In this document: positions 1 through 6,045 of the stretch, in pieces
Position numbering within the stretch: the stretch's first letter is position 1
Layout: each line of letters opens with the position of its first letter
Source: Hyphomonas sp.
GTDB taxonomy: Bacteria; Pseudomonadota; Alphaproteobacteria; Caulobacterales; Hyphomonadaceae
Direction: 5' to 3'
NCBI GenBank assembly: GCA_029287305.1
Contig: JARFRJ010000219.1
Coordinates: 1-14,407, forward strand
DNA length: 14,407 nt
The notes under the pieces: model-generated
Database searches by the model: none
Told to the model about the DNA's origin: nothing
Seen by the model: only the letters and a program-made list of their open reading frames with translations
Made by a program: the position numbers and the translations under genes

Positions 1-767
1 GAATAGGGCACCAGCGCGATATGGCCGTTCAGCGTCGGATAGGGCTTGCGATTGGCATTGACAGAGCGCGTATAGGCCATGCGTCCATTGCCCGGCAAGA
101 AGGTTTCTCCATAAAGGTTTTCCACCATATTGAAGAAGGTAAAGCTTTCCAGCATTGGAATTTGGACAAATTGCCCCTCGCCTGTTTTGGCTTGATGATA
201 AAGCGCGGCCAATGTGGCATAGACGGCAAATAGGCCAACGGTTTTATCCGCGATAACACTGGGCGAATAGGCTGGCGGTGACCCATCGCGCAGGGTGGTC
301 AAATCTGCAAAACCAGAGGCTGCTTGGATCAGATCATCATAGGCCTGATGGTTGGCATAGGGGCCATCGGCACCAAAGCCGGCGCAATGGACATAGACAA
401 TGGCTGGGTTAATCGCTTTGACCGCCTCATAATCAAAGCCCAGACGGGCCATTCCGGCCATGCGGATATTGTGGAAGAATATATCGGACTGCTTAATAAG
501 CGCGGTCAGCGCGGTCTTTCCCTTTGGTGTTTTCGCATCCAGCGTAATACAGCTCTTATTGCGGTTCAGACTGGTGAAAATCGGGCCGAGGTCCCCGGTC
601 GGCGAGGCCCCGGCATAGCGCATCATATCGCCTTTACCGGTTTCGACCTTGATGATTTCAGCTCCGAGATCGGCAAAAATTAAACTGGCAAAAGGCCCGA
701 GTACAACGCTCGACATGTCGAGAATTTTGACCCCTTTAAGCGGACCTGTTGCACTTTTATCTGTCAT
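1..767 (-). CDS. CaiB/BaiF-family (class III) CoA transferase, C-terminus cut by window edge
   Basis: The reading frame starts at the ATG at 767-765, with a GGGAG Shine-Dalgarno just upstream on the minus strand, and runs off position 1 after 255 codons. Family members are about 380-420 residues, so the last third lies outside. The N-terminus (GVKILDMSSVVLGPFAS, then FADLGAEIIKVE at about 31-42) is the classic class III start. The loop GFGADGPYA lies at about 130-138. Asp174 in the IADKTVG stretch aligns with catalytic Asp169 of E. coli formyl-CoA transferase, so the enzyme looks active. It is followed by the usual linker TGEGQ at 195-199. These enzymes move CoA between organic acids through an Asp-CoA thioester, or act as racemases in the related alpha-methylacyl-CoA branch. 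The acid substrate cannot be told from this sequence. It is divergent from trkH with a 143-bp gap, and no partner gene is visible here. Confidence 0.93.
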   Translation of the reverse strand, partial: MTDKSATGPLKGVKILDMSSVVLGPFASLIFADLGAEIIKVETGKGDMMRYAGASPTGDLGPIFTSLNRNKSCITLDAKTPKGKTALTALIKQSDIFFHNIRMAGMARLGFDYEAVKAINPAIVYVHCAGFGADGPYANHQAYDDLIQAASGFADLTTLRDGSPPAYSPSVIADKTVGLFAVYATLAALYHQAKTGEGQFVQIPMLESFTFFNMVENLYGETFLPGNGRMAYTRSVNANRKPYPTLNGHIALVPY

Positions 768-910
768 TCTTGTCTCCCTGTCTTATGCGCTAAGACCTAA
801 ACGGTTTTGCCCTGTTTACCTAGAGCGTATCCCGCCCAGCCTGCTCTGATGCGCGCCTCTAGCATAGAAGGGCGATAGACGCCTGCAACAGTCTTGATAT
901 AAAGTCCCTT

Positions 911-2359
911 ATGCATATTCGCCCCATTCTTTTGGCCCTTGGTATGATGACCCTGTTTTTAGGGGTGGCGATGATTCCATCCGCCTTGATTGATATCGTG
1001 GATGATCAGGAAAGCTGGGCGATTTTCATGCTCTCTGCTTTTAGCAGTATTTTTCTGGGCGTGGTCATGGTGCTCTTATCGGGGCGCGAACCGGGGCGCA
1101 ATCATCCCAAGGAAGCCTTTTTACTGACCGTCCTCTTATGGGTTTTATTACCGGCCATTGGCGGTCTTCCCTTTATGCTCGCCGGGTATTCCTTTACCGA
1201 CAGCCTGTTTGAAAGCATATCAGGCCTGACCACGACCGGCGCAACTGTGTTTAGCGGATTGGATAGTCTGCCGCGTGGTATTTTGCTGTGGCGGGCGATT
1301 TTGCAATGGATTGGCGGGATTGGGATTATTGTCACGGCAATTGCCATTTTCCCCATGTTGCGCGTCGGTGGGATGCAGCTTTTCCAGCTTGAAAGCTCGG
1401 ATGTCTCTGGCAAATTTCTGCCGCGTGTGAGCGAGATTGCCGCCCAGACCGGACTTGTCTATCTCGTCCTCAGCATTGCTTGCGGCTTGCTCTACAGCGC
1501 CCAAGGCATGGACACGTTTGACAGTATCGCCCATGCTATGACGACAATGTCGGCGGGCGGGTTTTCCACCCATGATGACGGGTTTGCCTATTTTGGCTAT
1601 GGTGTGAATGCCGTCGCGATTGTGTTTATGATTTTGGCGAGCCTGCCTTTTGCCGCTTTTGTCATGCTCGCACGGGGTAATCCAAAGCCATTTTTACGGG
1701 ATTCGCAGCCGCGCGTATTTCTCGGAATTATTCTTATCTCTATAGTGATTTTGCTTTTATATAATGAATATGGCGGCGGTACGGCCATTTTTTATGACCG
1801 GGCCGATGCCCTTTGGGCAACAAGTTTCAGTGTTGTCGCCACAATTACCGGAACCGGCTTTACCAATGAGAATTATATTTTCTGGGGGCCGGGCGCGACG
1901 GCGATGATGCTGATTTTGATGTTTTTGGGCGGATGTGCGGGCTCTGCGGCCTGCGGGTTGAAGATATTTCGCCTTGAAATCACCTTCCGCACCCTGCTCG
2001 CACATGTCAAACGTATGACCAGCCCGAACCGGATTGTGCCCGTGCGCTATAATGGCCGGATTGTACCAGATGACACGATCCAGTCTGTGCTGGTCTTCGT
2101 TTTCCTATATCTGGTAAGCTTTGTCATCACGGCGATATTACTCAGCCTAACCGGGCTGAATGCGCTGACCGCCATATCCGGGGCCGCCAGCAGTATTTCC
2201 AATGTCGGGCCTGCCCTTGGCCAGATATTGGGTCCGTTTGGCGGCTATCAGAATTTACCGGAAACCGCCAAATGGATATGTGCCGTGGCGATGCTGCTTG
2301 GGCGACTTGAGTTTATTGCCGTCTTCGTGGTGCTGACCCCCCGTTTCTGGCGGGGCTGA
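911..2359 (+). CDS. trkH: TrkH-family potassium uptake channel subunit
   Basis: This 482-residue integral membrane protein is full length for TrkH/KtrB. The start MHIRPILLALG matches the usual TrkH N-terminus, so I keep the ATG at 911 although its Shine-Dalgarno is weak. The four pore-loop selectivity elements are all visible: TTTGAT at about 107-112, TMSAGGFST at 212-220, TITGTGFT at 311-318, and SISNVGP at 428-434. Also present are the GGCAGS turn at about 340-345 and the typical C-terminal LLGRLEF...LTPRFWR ending. In the family this subunit forms the K+ pathway in the inner membrane and works with a cytosolic NAD/ATP-binding TrkA subunit. No trkA is in the window, so it is a stand-alone gene here. 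It converges on the SleB-type hydrolase with 47 bp between stops. Confidence 0.96.
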   Translation: MHIRPILLALGMMTLFLGVAMIPSALIDIVDDQESWAIFMLSAFSSIFLGVVMVLLSGREPGRNHPKEAFLLTVLLWVLLPAIGGLPFMLAGYSFTDSLFESISGLTTTGATVFSGLDSLPRGILLWRAILQWIGGIGIIVTAIAIFPMLRVGGMQLFQLESSDVSGKFLPRVSEIAAQTGLVYLVLSIACGLLYSAQGMDTFDSIAHAMTTMSAGGFSTHDDGFAYFGYGVNAVAIVFMILASLPFAAFVMLARGNPKPFLRDSQPRVFLGIILISIVILLLYNEYGGGTAIFYDRADALWATSFSVVATITGTGFTNENYIFWGPGATAMMLILMFLGGCAGSAACGLKIFRLEITFRTLLAHVKRMTSPNRIVPVRYNGRIVPDDTIQSVLVFVFLYLVSFVITAILLSLTGLNALTAISGAASSISNVGPALGQILGPFGGYQNLPETAKWICAVAMLLGRLEFIAVFVVLTPRFWRG

Positions 2360-2383
2360 GACAGGTCCATTTTAACGTGCAAA

Positions 2384-2408
2384 AGCTTTAAAGCGTATTC
2401 CGCAAGCT
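2384..2408. terminator. Weak hairpin between convergent trkH and sleB-type gene
   Basis: Arms AGCTT (2384-2388) and AAGCT (2404-2408) enclose GCG (2393-2395) and CGC (2401-2403), with a TAAA bulge and a TATTC loop. It overlaps the last codon of the leftward gene. The convergent layout suggests a terminator, but the stem is short and there is no clear T-run, so this is tentative. Confidence 0.25.
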
Positions 2409-3288
2409 AAAGTGCCGTAGAGGCTTGCTCGGGCTCATCAGAGCTGGCCTCTGACCGGTCGGCGCTGGCATCTGTATATTTAAGCGCGCGTCTGGCCCGT
2501 TCAGCGGCGAGAGCTTCGCGCGCGCGCCGACGCTCAGCTCCGTGCGGGAAGCGGTAAAAAATATGCTGTCCAATCTGTGTCGTCCGGATCAGGCCGGCAT
2601 TCCAGACCGGGTCAACATAGGTCGCATGATAGTGTGTCGCCTGATCGGTGCGCGGGGCATAGAGCCCCATAATGATATGCGCCGCCACATCGCGCGAAAG
2701 CTCCCACAAACGCGCATTTGGACGACGCTTCAAGGCCCCGTCACAGGTAAATGTAAACTGGCATCCAGTCTGACGGGTTGAGCCTTGATAGACAACCTCA
2801 CAAATCGTGCCGGGATAGGCCGGATGAGCAACCCGGTTTAAAATAACCTCTGCCACAGCCAGTTTGCCTTGGGTCGGCTCTATGCCTGCCTCATAATAGA
2901 CCGCCTGTGTCAGGCAATCAAATTCCTCGCGCACAAGATCAGATATATGGACAGGATAGGGGGCAAGTGGTGTCGCTGTCTTAATCTGCGCATAAAATGG
3001 ACGCACCGAAGGGCTGTCATTTTCAAGCTCGCCCTCTTGAAAGGATGCATAGGGATACGCCGCTAATGTGTAGACAATATCTGGGTCCGGCGCGGCATAG
3101 GTCTCCCCATAAGCCTGCATAGCAAGGCGGGCATCCTGATGCACAGCCAGCAGAGCCGCACTATCTGTGAAGCGGGCCGCTTGCAATTGCGAACTATAAA
3201 AATGGCCAAACGATATAAGCCCGCCAAATAAGAGCGCTGTGCAGCTAAGGGCTGCGCACAAACGTGCGATAAAACTATCATATATCAT
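2407..3288 (-). CDS. SleB-type cell wall hydrolase, signal-anchored
   Basis: The frame can open at TTG 3303 (298 residues) or ATG 3288 (293 residues). I chose the ATG because neither has a good Shine-Dalgarno. Numbering below is from the TTG. Residues about 12-32 form a hydrophobic signal or membrane anchor. The domain at about 128-252 matches Hydrolase_2/SleB: CLTQAVYYEAG with Glu138 as the likely catalytic acid, then AVAEVILNRV (149-158), FTCDG (185-189) and ATHYHATYV (222-230). SleB-family enzymes are lytic transglycosylases or amidases of peptidoglycan. In proteobacteria they act in the envelope and have no sporulation role. The C-terminal tail at about 256-298 is unusual: an Arg/Ala-rich, probably helical stretch, then an acidic Ser/Glu-rich end. 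The gene lies downstream of a D,D-carboxypeptidase on the same strand, but the 361-base gap argues for its own promoter. Confidence 0.88.
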   Translation of the reverse strand: MIYDSFIARLCAALSCTALLFGGLISFGHFYSSQLQAARFTDSAALLAVHQDARLAMQAYGETYAAPDPDIVYTLAAYPYASFQEGELENDSPSVRPFYAQIKTATPLAPYPVHISDLVREEFDCLTQAVYYEAGIEPTQGKLAVAEVILNRVAHPAYPGTICEVVYQGSTRQTGCQFTFTCDGALKRRPNARLWELSRDVAAHIIMGLYAPRTDQATHYHATYVDPVWNAGLIRTTQIGQHIFYRFPHGAERRRAREALAAERARRALKYTDASADRSEASSDEPEQASTAL

Positions 3289-3335
3289 GTAAGAATTTGC
3301 CAACTTTATTGCGTGTATGAATTGGGAGGGATCAG

Positions 3336-3407
3336 ATGTGCAGATATGTTTGGAGTTATATGCTCAAATATATATTTAAATCCTGTGCTTTAGAATATAT
3401 GGAATAA
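3336..3407 (+). CDS. Possible 23-residue small protein (speculative)
   Basis: An ATG at 3336 opens 23 codons ending in TAA at 3405-3407. It is preceded by GGGAGGG at 3324-3330, with the GGAGG core six bases from the ATG, the best Shine-Dalgarno I see in the window. The peptide is rich in Tyr, Trp, Met and Ile with two Cys (start MCRYVWSYML), compatible with a small membrane-associated peptide. I recognise no family. It is divergent from the hydrolase gene and lies in AT-rich DNA where chance ORFs are short, so it could be an accident. Expression is not shown. Confidence 0.2.
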   Translation: MCRYVWSYMLKYIFKSCALEYME

Positions 3408-3465
3408 TCTGCTGATTATTTATGTCCTTAATATGACATAATAAGGTTTTTTTAGGCGCGCTTCA

Positions 3466-3477
3466 AGACAATTGTCT
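3466..3477. promoter_or_regulatory. Perfect 12-bp palindrome, candidate operator upstream of SleB-type gene
   Basis: AGACAATTGTCT is a perfect palindrome. It is flanked by GCGCGC on the left (3456-3461) and on the right (3478-3483), making a wider imperfect dyad. It lies about 170-190 bp upstream of the hydrolase start, in an AT-rich region. The form suits a dimeric regulator, but no regulator is identified. Confidence 0.35.
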
Positions 3478-3519
3478 GCGCGCGTCTATACTATAGGTCT
3501 TAAATAAAACAGACACCTA

Positions 3520-3540
3520 TGATTTAATCCTTGATTTAAT
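3520..3540. repeat. Tandem TGATTTAAT direct repeat
   Basis: TGATTTAAT occurs at 3520-3528 and 3532-3540, a 12-bp period, just right of an ATAGGT (3493-3498)/ACCTAT (3515-3520) inverted pair. It could be part of the same control region or chance in AT-rich DNA. Confidence 0.35.
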
Positions 3541-3664
3541 TTGGTTTTTATATCTTTTTCTCAAACAATACCGGTCTGGGTCAGCCCCTCTCACGGAGAT
3601 GAAAACAGCCCATTTGACATGCTCTATCTACTACGCTTCCTAATACGCTTTGCCGAATCCTAGC

Positions 3665-4552
3665 TTAAGGACGGGCGCGTATCTGGCTGAAGCGCGAGGC
3701 TTTCGACACTGTTTTCTGGCTCTCCAAATGCGTATAGGCCGCCTCGACCAGATCCCGCACATGCTGATTGCGCGAGCCGGATGTCGGCCCGCCAAGGACG
3801 ATGACAATAATGCGTTCGCCCTCGCGGATTGCGGAGGTCATAAGATTATAGCCAGAGGCATTGGTAAAACCGGTTTTCATCCCATCCACCCCGGCGACCT
3901 GATTGAGCAGGCTGTTATGATTATAATGGGCCCGGCCATTCCACTCAAAAGAGGGGGTTGAAAAATAATGATAATAATCGCTATACGCGTCCAGCACATG
4001 TTTAGCCAGCTTGGCCATATCCCGCGCGGTGGTGTATTGCTGCGCATCGGGCAAGCCTGTCGCATTGCGAAAACGCGTATTTTGCAGCCCAAGCTTGCGC
4101 GCCTTCAGCGTCATGAGCAGGGCAAATCTTTCCTCTGTCAGGGCGATATGTTCGGCAACCACAACCGCGACATCATTGGCCGAACGGGTCACCAGCGCAT
4201 ATATGCCCTCTTCTACGGTCAGGCTCTGGCCTGCGCGAACGCCCAAATCCGTCGCCGGTTGGCGATCGGCTTCTTGTGAGACCTGCATGCGCTCATCCAG
4301 CCTCACCTCGCCCCGCTCAATCGCATCAAAAAGAACAAGCAGGGTCATAACTTTTGTCAGAGAGGCCGGATAGCGCAGCTCATCGGCATAACGGGCATGA
4401 TAGACATCCCCCGTCTGTGCATGCGCGACATAAGAGGCATATTTTTCCTCCGCATAGGCCGGGCGCGCCAGAGTGCACATCACACAAAGCGCGATCAGGC
4501 CGATCAAAAATCGACCGAGAAGAGTATCTCTATGTGTCATGCGAGGCGTCAT
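3665..4552 (-). CDS. D-alanyl-D-alanine carboxypeptidase, DacF/PBP5-type (peptidase S11)
   Basis: This 295-residue exported serine peptidase trims the terminal D-Ala from peptidoglycan pentapeptides in the periplasm. All three penicillin-binding motifs are present: SLTK at 64-67 (nucleophile Ser64), SAN at 124-126 and KTG at 226-228. Residues about 12-34 form a signal peptide with a likely cleavage after AYA. The protein ends soon after the catalytic domain. It therefore lacks the PBP5 C-terminal beta domain and the amphipathic membrane-anchoring helix, and is probably a soluble periplasmic enzyme. The first ATG (4552) or Met5 could be the start; neither has a strong Shine-Dalgarno. It is divergent from the phasin gene, and the cell wall hydrolase follows it on the same strand. 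Confidence 0.94.
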   Translation of the reverse strand: MTPRMTHRDTLLGRFLIGLIALCVMCTLARPAYAEEKYASYVAHAQTGDVYHARYADELRYPASLTKVMTLLVLFDAIERGEVRLDERMQVSQEADRQPATDLGVRAGQSLTVEEGIYALVTRSANDVAVVVAEHIALTEERFALLMTLKARKLGLQNTRFRNATGLPDAQQYTTARDMAKLAKHVLDAYSDYYHYFSTPSFEWNGRAHYNHNSLLNQVAGVDGMKTGFTNASGYNLMTSAIREGERIIVIVLGGPTSGSRNQHVRDLVEAAYTHLESQKTVSKASRFSQIRARP

Positions 4553-4681
4553 ATCAGATGTATTATATCCGCTTCTTGCTAAAATTTAATGCTTCCACGC
4601 AATTGTATCAAACAGGCCTTGAGAAGGGGTTAATAAAAGCTGATCTGGACACGATGAATCCATCTGAACTGGCCTCACGTC

Positions 4682-4723
4682 TTGCCTTGGAGGCAAAATT
4701 GTGCAATGCAGCATTATGCTGCA
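4682..4723. promoter_or_regulatory. Two adjacent palindromes upstream of the phasin gene, candidate operator
   Basis: Two perfect inverted repeats lie back to back. The first is TTGCCT-TGG-AGGCAA (4682-4696). The second is TGCAGCA-TTA-TGCTGCA (4707-4723), followed by an overlapping CTGCAG (4719-4724). They lie about 100-140 bp ahead of the phasin start and 130-170 bp ahead of the carboxypeptidase start. Phasin genes in alphaproteobacteria are usually repressed by PhaR, whose known sites are TGC-rich (CTGC-N3/4-GCAG in Rhodobacter). The second repeat is TGC-rich, but its half-sites are in the opposite order, so PhaR binding is only a guess. Confidence 0.4.
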
Positions 4724-4757
4724 GGCGCGAAATCTGCCGATTAGTGCCTCGCAGACA

Positions 4758-4787
4758 CTGACCCTGACTTTGACCCTCACCCTGATC
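4758..4787. repeat. Five imperfect 6-bp tandem repeats ahead of the phasin gene
   Basis: The units CTGACC, CTGACT, TTGACC, CTCACC and CTGATC follow each other without a gap. They run directly into a TGATC-N7-GATCA inverted repeat (4783-4799). All of this is upstream of the chosen phasin start and is probably untranslated leader or promoter. Confidence 0.6.
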
Positions 4788-4807
4788 GTAAAAAGATCAT
4801 ACTCTAT

Positions 4808-4811
4808 GGAG
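4808..4811 (+). promoter_or_regulatory. Ribosome binding site that sets the phasin start
   Basis: GGAG lies nine bases before the ATG at 4821. The in-frame ATG at 4806 overlaps this site and has no comparable signal of its own, so 4821 is preferred. Confidence 0.55.
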
Positions 4812-4820
4812 ACCTTCACC

Positions 4821-5210
4821 ATGACCCAGACCACAAGCACATCCAAAGCAAAAGCTTCAAGCACAAAGAAAGACGCCCCAAAAGGCTTTGAATCCCTCTT
4901 CATGCTTGGTGAAAATATGAACCCATTTGGCGAGGCGGGCTCCAAAGCCTTTGCCCAAAGCGCACAAGCCTCATCAGAAGTGCTCAACAGCCTGACCAAA
5001 ACATCTATGGACTATATGCAAGGTGCCTATGAGCAGAATATGCAATTTTCCAAAGACCTCAGCGGCGCTCAAGGCTTACAAGATTATGCCAGTTTGCAGG
5101 CCAGCTATGTCAAAAAAGCCAGCCAGGATTATTTTGGCTATGTCAAAGCCATGGGCGAAACCATGGTCACAAGCTTTAAGAAAACAACCGAAAGCTTCAA
5201 AGCCGCTTAG
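4821..5210 (+). CDS. Phasin (polyhydroxyalkanoate granule-associated protein)
   Basis: This 129-residue protein (134 if the ATG at 4806 is used) is rich in Ala, Ser, Lys and Gln and has no hydrophobic segment. The N-terminal 20 residues are a Thr/Ser/Lys-rich disordered tail. The rest is predicted helical with spaced aromatic residues. The pattern LQDYASLQASYVKKASQDYF at about 86-105 is characteristic of the Phasin_2 family. Phasins coat PHA storage granules in the cytoplasm and limit their size. No PHA synthase or depolymerase gene is in the window, so the role rests on the protein itself. It is a single-gene unit: divergent from the carboxypeptidase and convergent with the Lrp-type regulator. 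Regulation probably acts through the palindromes and repeats at 4682-4799. Confidence 0.85.
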   Translation: MTQTTSTSKAKASSTKKDAPKGFESLFMLGENMNPFGEAGSKAFAQSAQASSEVLNSLTKTSMDYMQGAYEQNMQFSKDLSGAQGLQDYASLQASYVKKASQDYFGYVKAMGETMVTSFKKTTESFKAA

Positions 5211-5242
5211 CTCGAACACGCTCTAAAATTAACATGCACATA

Positions 5243-5286
5243 GCTGGAGCGTTTTAACGGGTTTAGGCCCGGAAAAACGCTCCAGC
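5243..5286. terminator. Bidirectional hairpin terminator between phasin and Lrp-type gene
   Basis: Perfect 13-bp arms GCTGGAGCGTTTT (5243-5255) and AAAACGCTCCAGC (5274-5286) flank an 18-nt loop with an inner CGGG/CCCG stem (5258-5261, 5268-5271). The A/T end of each arm faces the loop, so this is not a textbook T-tail terminator. Even so, it sits exactly between two convergent genes, ending three bases from the regulator's stop codon. Confidence 0.7.
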
Positions 5287-5288
5287 GA

Positions 5289-5786
5289 TCACACGATGCT
5301 CGGCGGTGCGGGTTTCAAAATATCCAGCGGAAGGTCTGTTGACCGCTTGGCCACCCGTATCACAATGCGTGATTGCACATCCGAGACCAGATCAGAGCCC
5401 AGAAGCTTGTCGCGCAGGAAATCATCATAGGCGTGCATGTCCGAGGTCACGACATGGATGACATAGTCCACCGCGCCGGTAACGGTCATGCATTCGGTCA
5501 CCTCTGACCAATTTTGAACCATCTCCTCAAAAGCCTTTAGATTGTTGCGGTTTGGCAGGGCCAGCTTCACACTGGCGAAGACTTCAAAGTCGAGGCCCAA
5601 TTGCTCGCGATTGAGCAGGCTGACGCGTTTTTCAACAATACCGCATTCTTCGAGGCGTTTAATACGACGCCAACACGGCGAGGAGGATAGTCCAACACGG
5701 GCAGCAATATCGGCCACAGATAGGCTGGCATTGGATTGTATCAATTTGAGGATTTCCATATCCACAAGATCAAACTGGTTGGGCAC
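5289..5786 (-). CDS. Lrp/AsnC-family transcriptional regulator
   Basis: This 165-residue protein is the usual length for the family. The start is GTG at 5786, with AGGTG a few bases upstream on the minus strand. Residues 6-53 form the winged helix-turn-helix: DLVDMEILKLIQSNA, then SVADIAARVGLSSSPCWRRI as the HTH at about 23-42. Residues about 66-145 form the RAM effector-binding domain, with the typical VTGAVDYVIHVV at 102-113 and a SRIVIR strand at 139-144. Such proteins bind amino acids and form octamers that activate or repress amino acid genes. The effector and targets cannot be told from the sequence. Its neighbours, a phasin (convergent) and lysS (same strand, 259-base gap), give no clear target. 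Confidence 0.93.
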   Translation of the reverse strand: MPNQFDLVDMEILKLIQSNASLSVADIAARVGLSSSPCWRRIKRLEECGIVEKRVSLLNREQLGLDFEVFASVKLALPNRNNLKAFEEMVQNWSEVTECMTVTGAVDYVIHVVTSDMHAYDDFLRDKLLGSDLVSDVQSRIVIRVAKRSTDLPLDILKPAPPSIV

Positions 5787-5913
5787 GACAACACCTATTT
5801 AAAGTATATTCTTAACTAACGCGGTGAAGTCTTTAACGGCAAGTCTTTTCTTGTCTCAGCACGCCAAGATAAGATCGACAAAGTCTCTCTCAGGATAAAT
5901 TTATATAATTAGA

Positions 5914-5942
5914 GCAGCCCCATAAGCGCCCGAAGGGGCTGC
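5914..5942 (-). terminator. Hairpin downstream of lysS
   Basis: GCAGCCCC (5914-5921) and GGGGCTGC (5935-5942) form an 8-bp GC-rich stem with a 13-nt loop. On the minus strand it lies about 100 bases past the lysS stop and is followed by an A/T-rich run (TCTAATTATATAAATTTATC), consistent with a leftward terminator. A competing smaller hairpin, GCCC-CTTC-GGGC on the minus strand, is also possible. Confidence 0.55.
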
Positions 5943-6045
5943 AATTTCTGCGTGTCTTACTCGGGCAGTCGGTCGCCTCTTCAATCGGGTGTCCGTACAA
6001 AATCTCCGAGCTGCATTTTTACCATTTATGCATAGGACGCACCAT

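Larger units (their letters stand above)
3304..3664. other. AT-rich intergenic region with several dyads, upstream of the SleB-type gene
   Basis: This 361-base stretch separates the carboxypeptidase stop from the hydrolase start. It should hold the end of the former's transcript and the promoter of the latter. The part at 3340-3560 is clearly richer in A/T than the flanking genes. Short inverted repeats cluster at 3421-3520 and a tandem TGATTTAAT pair lies at 3520-3540. One possible tiny ORF is listed separately. I see no tRNA-like fold. A small TCTC-ACG-GAGA hairpin at 3589-3599 is too short to call a terminator. Confidence 0.5.

Noticed and set aside
147..149. Glu207 of the CoA transferase, in PMLES, as a replaced catalytic Asp
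   Set aside because: The catalytic Asp of the family aligns to Asp174 in IADKTVG, by comparison with formyl-CoA transferase Asp169. The Glu lies in a later, non-catalytic segment.
324..849. Plus-strand ORFs opposite the CoA transferase
   Set aside because: They are antisense shadows. The minus-strand frame encodes an unmistakable CaiB/BaiF protein over the whole stretch.
820..862. CTAGAG/CTCTAG inverted pair in the CoA transferase/trkH divergent region
   Set aside because: The arms are six bases with a 31-base spacer, not convincing as an operator or hairpin without comparison data.
4586..4999. 137-codon minus-strand ORF opposite the phasin
   Set aside because: It overlaps the phasin and its repeat-rich leader. 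The Val/Arg alternating stretch is just the complement of the CTGACC hexamers.
5981..6016. 11-residue minus-strand ORF (MQLGDFVRTPD) resembling the start of small DUF3553-like proteins
   Set aside because: It stops after 11 codons and no continuation of such a domain is readable in any frame. The likeness is too short to call a pseudogene.
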